Assembly: GCA_910580075.1 (NCBI GenBank)
Contig: CAJTVR010000041.1
Span: 10,236-41,054 of the forward strand
Direction: 5' to 3'
DNA length: 30,819 nt
Source: an uncultured Eubacterium sp.
Lineage (GTDB): Bacteria > Bacillota > Clostridia > Lachnospirales > Lachnospiraceae
Shown here: positions 26,116 to 30,819 of the stretch, in pieces
Position numbering within the stretch: the stretch's first letter is position 1
How the letters are laid out: each line of letters starts with the position of its first letter
Position numbers and translations under genes: made by a program
The notes under the pieces: generated by a model
The model's database searches: none
Seen by the model: the letters and a program-made list of their open reading frames with translations, nothing else
Told to the model about the DNA's origin: nothing

Positions 26116-26379
26116 ATGAATCAGTTTGATGAAGTATGCCTGAAATATTTTTTAAAGCATCAGACGCAGCTGTTTCGGGAGGAAGTAGCTTCGAATTTAG
26201 AAGAAGCAGAGGAATTTTTGGAAGACTGTCTGGCCGTAGTCTGTGAAAGCCTTGAAGAGGTCAGAGACTATCTGGAAGAAAACGGTGCGGACATCACAGA
26301 TATGAGTTTAAAAGACATTGAAGAAGCCAGTGAAGTATTCGCGATTCCGGATGGAAGATATCTGGTTGTTGAGGTTTAA
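26116..26379 (+). CDS. Small acidic protein of unknown function
   Basis: An 87-residue protein, strongly acidic and likely helical (FREEVASNLEEAEEFLEDC) up to about residue 70, ending in a short hydrophobic strand (GRYLVVEV). No signal peptide or membrane segment. I recognise the general pattern from clostridial genomes but not a named function. The ATG has AAAGGAGAA nine bases upstream, and the foldase gene begins three bases after its stop, so the two are co-translated. The acidic helical part could bind a partner protein; that is inference only. Confidence 0.8.
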   Translation: MNQFDEVCLKYFLKHQTQLFREEVASNLEEAEEFLEDCLAVVCESLEEVRDYLEENGADITDMSLKDIEEASEVFAIPDGRYLVVEV

Positions 26380-26382
26380 TGG

Positions 26383-27378
26383 ATGACAGTTAGAAAGAAA
26401 AAGAAAGGCATGGCAGCACTCTGTCTGTGTCTGGCCTGTCTGAGCGGTACTGGATGCGGGAAAGGAGATACGCTCCATGTGCCGCAGATTGCAGCAAAAC
26501 CGGTGCTGAAAGTGGACGGACAAAGCTATTCTACAGCGGAGGCCAAAGTATATCTGGCCAATTACCAGAACCTGTATGGAACAGTAGCCGGGGTAAACCT
26601 GTGGGAACAGGAAACGAAAAAAAGCACACTGGAAGAGTATATTAAAAATCTGACCATATCGCAGATGACAAAAATACTGAGCATGGATTCTCTGGCAGAA
26701 AGCCGCGGCATTGCGTTAGACGAAGAAGAGCTTTCCTGTGTGCAGAAAGCTGCCAGAGCGTATTTTGAATCTCTGAGCGATAAGGAAAAAGACTATCTTG
26801 GGGCAGATGAATCAGATATCCGGAAATTATATGAAGATTATGCTCTTGCACAAAAACTTTATAAATCGCTGACAGCAGATATCAACAGCGAAGTCAGCGA
26901 CGACGAAGCCCGCATTATGGATGCCATGCAGATTGTAGTGTCAGACAAAAAAACGGCCAAAGAAGTGAAAAAAGCGCTGGATAACGGCGGAGATTTTTCC
27001 ACACTTGCAGGTTCTTATAACGAAGCCGAAGAAGTAAAAATCCAGTTCGGCAGGGGAGAGCTGCCAAAAGAAGTAGAAAAAGCTGCATTTTCCCTGGATA
27101 ACGGTACAGTCTCCGAGCGGATTAAAACGGATAAAGGCTTTTATTTCATTTATTGTGTAAATAAATTTAATGAAGAATTAACAGATGCCAACAAGATTAA
27201 AATCGTGCAGAAAAGGGAAAAAGCTGCATTTGGCGACGTTTATGATGCATATAGCAGGACGATATCCAAAAAGATTTATCAGAAAGTGTGGGATGAAATT
27301 AAGGCCGGACATGTAAATGATATTGGAACCGATAGTTTTTTCTCGGTATATCAGGAATACTGCGGGGAACAGATTTAA
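26383..27378 (+). CDS. Peptidyl-prolyl cis-trans isomerase, parvulin type, probable lipoprotein
   Basis: PrsA/SurA-like extracytoplasmic foldase of 331 residues. The N-terminus has a basic run (VRKKKKG), a hydrophobic stretch rich in Leu and Cys, and Cys25 in SGTGC as the probable lipid-attachment residue; this lipobox is weaker than usual. A helical SurA-like N-domain (about 40-175) is followed by a parvulin domain (about 180-275) marked by MQIVVSDKKTAKEVKKAL, FSTLAGSYNE and GELPKEVEKAAFSL. The C-terminal part is helical. It probably helps fold secreted proteins between membrane and wall. Whether isomerase activity is retained cannot be read here. Confidence 0.85.
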   Translation: MTVRKKKKGMAALCLCLACLSGTGCGKGDTLHVPQIAAKPVLKVDGQSYSTAEAKVYLANYQNLYGTVAGVNLWEQETKKSTLEEYIKNLTISQMTKILSMDSLAESRGIALDEEELSCVQKAARAYFESLSDKEKDYLGADESDIRKLYEDYALAQKLYKSLTADINSEVSDDEARIMDAMQIVVSDKKTAKEVKKALDNGGDFSTLAGSYNEAEEVKIQFGRGELPKEVEKAAFSLDNGTVSERIKTDKGFYFIYCVNKFNEELTDANKIKIVQKREKAAFGDVYDAYSRTISKKIYQKVWDEIKAGHVNDIGTDSFFSVYQEYCGEQI

Positions 27379-27462
27379 ACTGGCGGATGAAAATGGCAGA
27401 GAGAATCTGGTTATAAAAATAGCGTGCAGCCGGATAAAACATCCAGGTTAAAAAGGAGCAGC

Positions 27463-28173
27463 ATGAAAAGAGAACAGGTGAGAGCTCAGCTGGAGCAGAT
27501 TTCTGAACCGGATTATAAGCAGTTTAATCAAAAGCTGCTGCCAGGGGTGACAGATATTCTGGGCGTGCGTCTGCCGAAACTTCGTGAAATCGCTAAAAAG
27601 ATTGCAAAAGATGATGTACATGCATATTTTGAAGAAATGAGAGCCGCTGACTGGCAGGGCGGCCTTAGCTACGAAGAAAAGATGATATACGGCCTGGCAG
27701 CCGGATATGCCAGAATGGATGATGAAACACGCAGCAGCCTGCTGGATGAATTTGTGCCGCTGATTGATAACTGGGGAGTCTGCGACAGCTGCTGCATGAC
27801 ATATAAATGGATGAAAAAACAGCCGCAGTACTGGTGGGAATACCTGAACCGGCAGATACAGACTGGTACAGAGTTTGGAATCCGTTTCGGTTTTGTGTGC
27901 ATGCTGGCTCATTTTGTGGACGAAGCCCGTATCCGGGATATTTATGAGGTCTGTAACCATACGCTGTGTGAAGGGTATTATGCGAAAATGGCAGCTGCAT
28001 GGCTGGTTTCCGTATGCTTTGTTACATTTCCTGAGCAGACGTTTGATTTTCTGCAGCATGACCGGATGGATGACTTTACACATAATAAATCGATTCAAAA
28101 GACCTGCGAATCGTACCGTGTTTCAAAAGAATGGAAAGAGCGGATCAGAACGCTGCGAAGAGCGGCTTTATAA
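27463..28173 (+). CDS. DNA alkylation repair protein, AlkD-like HEAT-repeat family
   Basis: The 236-residue helical protein matches the AlkC/AlkD glycosylase superfamily, whose studied members remove alkylated bases. Family-like segments are LLPGVTDILGVRLPKLREIAK, split here over helices 2-3, then YEEKMIYGLAAGYA, IDNWGVCDSCC and the WEYLNRQI region. The ATG at 27463 follows AAAGGAG at six bases; an in-frame GTG at 27424 lacks a site. Whether this branch is an active glycosylase is uncertain, because many genomic homologues are uncharacterised. It follows the foldase gene by 84 bp and precedes an unknown gene by 12 bp. Confidence 0.88.
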   Translation: MKREQVRAQLEQISEPDYKQFNQKLLPGVTDILGVRLPKLREIAKKIAKDDVHAYFEEMRAADWQGGLSYEEKMIYGLAAGYARMDDETRSSLLDEFVPLIDNWGVCDSCCMTYKWMKKQPQYWWEYLNRQIQTGTEFGIRFGFVCMLAHFVDEARIRDIYEVCNHTLCEGYYAKMAAAWLVSVCFVTFPEQTFDFLQHDRMDDFTHNKSIQKTCESYRVSKEWKERIRTLRRAAL

Positions 28174-28185
28174 AGGTGGTGCTGT

Positions 28186-28863
28186 ATGATCGATAAAATC
28201 AGCGGTAACGGGGTATATTACCCGGACCAGAATAAGAGAAAAAATGCGGCGGTAAGAGCATATGAAAATACGCCGGGAACGAAAGAAACAGCGCATAAAA
28301 AATCTGCGCATAAAACCAGCCAGGCAGATGCGCCGGGAAGCAGCGAGTCCGGGGTTATTCTGGATTTATCAAAAAAAACACCCAGGCAGAGCAGCCATGT
28401 GAAAGAAGCCAGCCAGGAATCGTTTTTTGCAGCTGCAGTGCGGAAACTGTTTGCGCCTGTTGTCCAGTGGCTTAAAAATTTCTGGGAGTCGGACACTGCA
28501 AAACCAGACCAGTCCCAGGATGCAGACGGGCTGTCAGGCGTTCAGGAGATCATGCCTGCATCAGAATCAGAAGAAACAGCAGCTGATGTGACAGCAGCCG
28601 CTCAGCTGGCAGACGGCGAAACAGCACTTCCGCCGTTAGATGCAGTGGCCCAGGCAGAAAACCTGAAAGCGCTTGGAGAAGAAGCGGTAAAATCCGGCAG
28701 CATACAGAAATTAGAACAGTTTGTGACGCAAAACGGTACAAAACATCTGGCACATAACTCAGATCTGCTGACCTATTATGACCGCAGCGGCAAAATAGTC
28801 GAATTGGATGAGACAGAAAAGCACCGTGTGCTGTTTGGCGATAAGAATGTACTGAAATTGTGA
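28186..28863 (+). CDS. Conserved-looking protein of unknown function
   Basis: A 225-residue hydrophilic protein with no signal peptide. Visible parts: a basic, disordered N-terminus; the short motif GVILDLSKK (about 56-64); an amphipathic aromatic helix (VRKLFAPVVQWLKNFW); a Glu/Ala/Asp-rich linker; and a compact C-terminus with LTYYDRSGKIVELDE. I do not recognise the family with confidence. The amphipathic helix could touch a membrane, which is inference. The ATG has AGGTGGTG six bases upstream, 12 bp after the AlkD-like gene, so the two probably share a transcript. A promoter for the next gene begins directly after its stop. Confidence 0.78.
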   Translation: MIDKISGNGVYYPDQNKRKNAAVRAYENTPGTKETAHKKSAHKTSQADAPGSSESGVILDLSKKTPRQSSHVKEASQESFFAAAVRKLFAPVVQWLKNFWESDTAKPDQSQDADGLSGVQEIMPASESEETAADVTAAAQLADGETALPPLDAVAQAENLKALGEEAVKSGSIQKLEQFVTQNGTKHLAHNSDLLTYYDRSGKIVELDETEKHRVLFGDKNVLKL

Positions 28864-28870
28864 GGAAATA

Positions 28871-28900
28871 TTGCAGTCAGCTGTGCACAAGTGGTATAAT
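28871..28900 (+). promoter_or_regulatory. Predicted promoter of the wall-binding protein gene
   Basis: TTGCAG at 28871 and TATAAT at 28895 are 18 bp apart, with TGG directly before the -10 box (extended -10). The upstream word GCACAAGTGGT also occurs in the mecA promoter. The leader would be about 118 bases. Confidence 0.72.
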
Positions 28901-29024
28901 AAGGAAGCGGGTTCAGAAAATATGACTGCTGCTATATTGTGAAAGCACACGAAAGCAGTATCACCATATGAAATCTGCTGCCGCAGAAGAGGAAAACAAG
29001 GTACAGAAAGAGAGGAGTAAGGGA

Positions 29025-30185
29025 ATGAATGAAAATGAGAAAGCGCTGCATGCAGCAGTAAAAGGTACAGTAAAAAAAGCAGCGGCGCATTCACTGGCAT
29101 TTACACTGGCACTCGGCTTTGCGTTTCTGGCACAGTCAGGGCAGGTGTCAGCCGGCAGTCTGGCGGATACAGCAGCTGGAAACGGCGTAAACAGGGAAGC
29201 TGTTCTGCCGCTTGAAGAGGGCTCGGGCACAAGCGCAGATCAGACAGCACCAGATCAGGCACCTGTGGATACAGCAGAGACCAGGGCGGATGAAACACAG
29301 GCAGATACATCTGCGGCTGATTCTTCAGATCAGGTTCAGAATACAGATCTGAATAGCAGTGAAGGCGGTGCAGCGGATTCTTCAGAAAACGCAGATGTCC
29401 TTTTACCGATTAAAGATGCAGACGGAAATGTGGTCACAAATTCGTTTGTCACACTGGAAGACGGCAGAACATACTACGCTCAGGAAAACGGGATACCTGC
29501 AGCAAATCAAGTCATCACAGTTGATAATAAGAAATATTTCGCAAAAGAAAACGGAGAAATTGCACGCAAAGAATTATGCACGCTTCCAGATCAGACAATG
29601 TATTATGCTTTGCCAGACAGAACGCTTGCTTCAGACAGAACGGTTACTGTGCAGGGGATTTTGTATTATGCATCAAGCGATGGTACGATTGTAAAAGACG
29701 GTTTTTATACAACAGCAAAAGGAAGCAAAATATATGCGGGCCCTTCAGGAAAACTGATGGCAGCCAGAAATTTTGATGTAGACGGCAGCCAGTATTATGC
29801 AAAAAAATCCGGTGCCATTGCAACAGGCGGTTTCTGTGTGACTGAAAAAGGAAGTACGATTTATACGGATGAGGAAGGCGTTGTAACGGTCAATGAAGTA
29901 TTTCGTGTAAAAGATAAACTGTATTATGCAAAACCTTCGGGCGTGATTGCATCTGACGGTTTCCACACGATGAAATCCGGAAGAAAAGTTTATTCTACAA
30001 AATCCGGTGAGCTTGCAGTTGATAAAATTATTAAGGTCAGAGGATACAAATTTTATGTGAACAAAAATGGTACAGTTGTAAGAAACAAATGGGTTACGGT
30101 AGGAAATAGAATGTATTACTGCAGCGCTTCCTGCAATATTACAAAAGAAAAGAAGGTGGCTTCCAGCAAAACAAGTGCGAAATAG
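29025..30185 (+). CDS. Secreted protein with about ten cell-wall-binding-like repeats
   Basis: A 386-residue exported protein. A basic N-region is followed by a hydrophobic core (residues 22-37) and a probable signal-peptidase site after VSA (43). An Asp/Ala/Ser/Thr-rich, low-complexity spacer covers about 50-120. The rest consists of repeats of about 20-30 residues with the pattern aromatic-Tyr-Ala, a Ser/Asn-Gly turn, and a hydrophobic strand (KYFAKENGEIA, QYYAKKSGAIA, LYYAKPSGVIA). These resemble choline/cell-wall-binding repeats but lack the usual Trp-rich signature; only one Trp is present. No catalytic domain is seen. The ATG at 29025 follows GAGGAG; an upstream in-frame ATG at 28968 lacks a site. 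Role in wall attachment is inferred. Confidence 0.85.
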   Translation: MNENEKALHAAVKGTVKKAAAHSLAFTLALGFAFLAQSGQVSAGSLADTAAGNGVNREAVLPLEEGSGTSADQTAPDQAPVDTAETRADETQADTSAADSSDQVQNTDLNSSEGGAADSSENADVLLPIKDADGNVVTNSFVTLEDGRTYYAQENGIPAANQVITVDNKKYFAKENGEIARKELCTLPDQTMYYALPDRTLASDRTVTVQGILYYASSDGTIVKDGFYTTAKGSKIYAGPSGKLMAARNFDVDGSQYYAKKSGAIATGGFCVTEKGSTIYTDEEGVVTVNEVFRVKDKLYYAKPSGVIASDGFHTMKSGRKVYSTKSGELAVDKIIKVRGYKFYVNKNGTVVRNKWVTVGNRMYYCSASCNITKEKKVASSKTSAK

Positions 30186-30211
30186 CAGCTGCTTTTGCTT
30201 TGGATCATATG

Positions 30212-30256
30212 AACTTTCCGGCATGAGGATTTTGCCTGTGCTGGAAAGTTTTTTTG
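30212..30256 (+). terminator. Rho-independent terminator of the wall-binding protein gene
   Basis: AACTTTCCGGCA (30212-30223) pairs with TGCTGGAAAGTT (30239-30250), with one G-U pair and a 15-base loop, followed by TTTTT. It lies 27 bp after the stop. Confidence 0.9.
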
Positions 30257-30270
30257 TTATTAAAGATGGC

Positions 30271-30281
30271 GGGGGGGGGGG
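30271..30281 (+). repeat. Run of eleven G
   Basis: An uninterrupted G11 tract lies between the terminator and the palindromic repeat copy. It is 9 bp from the start of that repeat. Such runs slip easily in replication and in sequencing, so the count may be wrong. Confidence 0.9.
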
Positions 30282-30290
30282 AGGTGGAAG

Positions 30291-30597
30291 CCGGACGCCG
30301 GGCGGAGAAACTTTTTCCTTTTTCTGTTCCGCCTGCGAACAGTAAGAAATTCTAAATTTTCTGCTTTAAGGCTGTGGCAGCGGACGGACCGGTGCCTGAT
30401 GCCCTGGCGTTTCTGACAGGCTTTATGCAGTGGCACTGGCAGGCACCTTTTGGGGCTTCCAGGTTTTTTTATGCGGCAGACGGTGAGCCCCAAATCCTGG
30501 GTGTCGGGCAGAAAATTAAGAATTTCTAACTGTTCTTCGGAGCCACAGAAAAAGGAAAAAGTTTCCCCGCCCGGCTGGTACTGGCTGAATTTATGTG
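30291..30597 (+). repeat. Full-length copy of the 290-bp palindromic element
   Basis: It begins CCGGACGCCGGGCGGAG (30291). The opposite arm ends CCCCGCCCGGC (30575); homology with the copy at 17226 runs on to about 30597. Arms TTTTTCCTTTTTCTG and CAGAAAAAGGAAAAA pair perfectly, and the interior GGTGCCTG/CAGGCACC and TTTGGGGCT/AGCCCCAAA stems are perfect here. It follows a transcription terminator and contains no credible gene. Confidence 0.92.
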
Positions 30598-30643
30598 CTT
30601 TGTTCCGCCAGGAATCTGCCAGTGTAACAATGAAAAATATAAA

Positions 30644-30771
30644 AAACGCCAGAATACCGGCTGCCGGTTTGGCTGCTGCCGCTTTACTGAAGCAGAATGT
30701 GCAGAGTTTTCTGCTTTAGTAAAGCGGCAGCAAACGGTATACCGGAAGGGACAGGTTTTTTACTGGCGTTT
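30644..30771. repeat. Cloverleaf-like palindromic structure, unrelated to the 290-bp family
   Basis: An outer stem pairs AAACGCCAG (30644-30652) with CTGGCGTTT (30763-30771). Inside are three hairpins: ACCGG-CTG-CCGGT (30656-30668); a stem of 23 pairs with one G-T (30675-30697 with 30709-30731, including GCTGCCGCTTTACT and AGTAAAGCGGCAGC); and the palindrome CGGTATACCG (30735-30744). No protein-coding potential is apparent. It may be a structured RNA, a small mobile palindrome or a complex terminator. Confidence 0.8.
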
Positions 30772-30798
30772 GTATCATTTATAATAATTCTCATACAT

Positions 30799-30819
30799 AA
30801 CATTTTGATAGAAAATGTT
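30799..30819. other. Hairpin at the window edge
   Basis: AACATTTT and AAAATGTT pair perfectly around a five-base loop and end at the last base of the window. It may be part of a larger structure or an operator of the next gene. Confidence 0.5.

Noticed and set aside
30260..30493. Reverse-strand ORF across the repeat copy, similar in wording to ORFs over the 6990 copy (RRNRKRK)
   Set aside because: The similarity comes from the shared repeat DNA, not a protein family; starts, frames and lengths differ between copies.

Overview
The window looks like a chromosomal segment from a Gram-positive anaerobe of the class Clostridia, most likely a gut Lachnospiraceae. The reasons are gene content and order (tig-clpP-clpX-lon-ysxC; rho-rpmE-DUF1385-prmC-prfA; addB-addA), strong AGGAGG-type ribosome binding sites, lipoproteins, and a MecA-type adaptor. 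Family assignments rest on recognised motifs, not on searches. Nearly all genes read on the + strand; only a small lipoprotein and a malic enzyme are on the - strand. No tRNA, rRNA, CRISPR array, transposase or phage gene was seen.

Layout. 1-6085: protein quality control (3' part of trigger factor, ClpP, ClpX, Lon) and the ribosome-assembly GTPase YsxC. 6082-8700: a three-gene zinc/manganese-type ABC uptake operon. 8817-9497: the ClpC adaptor MecA. 9727-11368 (-): a small lipoprotein and NAD-type malic enzyme, divergent from rho. 11744-16658: transcription termination and translation genes (Rho, ribosomal protein L31, a DUF1385 membrane protein, the release-factor methylase PrmC and its substrate RF1). 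17641-25101: the AddB/AddA recombination helicase-nuclease, apparently read from a promoter about 640 bp upstream. 25462-28863: Maf, a small acidic protein, a parvulin-type foldase lipoprotein, an AlkD-like DNA repair protein and an unknown protein. 29025-30185: a secreted repeat protein probably bound to the cell wall.

The strongest unusual signal is not a gene. A non-coding, imperfectly palindromic element of about 290 bp occurs three times (about 17226-17533 inverted, 25139-25427 and 30291-30597), with a compact 85-91 bp derivative at 6990-7080 inside the metal-transport operon. The copies share a conserved branched interior. Their outer arms differ between copies but pair within each copy (a perfect 30-bp inverted repeat in the 17.2-kb copy), as expected of a folded RNA or DNA. 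I do not recognise the family; in form it is comparable to ERIC or MITE intergenic palindromes, or to a repeated structured RNA. A second, different cloverleaf-like palindrome lies at 30644-30771. Other oddities are an in-frame 22-residue triple tandem repeat inside AddA, 40-bp tandem repeats before ysxC, and a hairpin exactly at the predicted transcription start of the malic enzyme gene.
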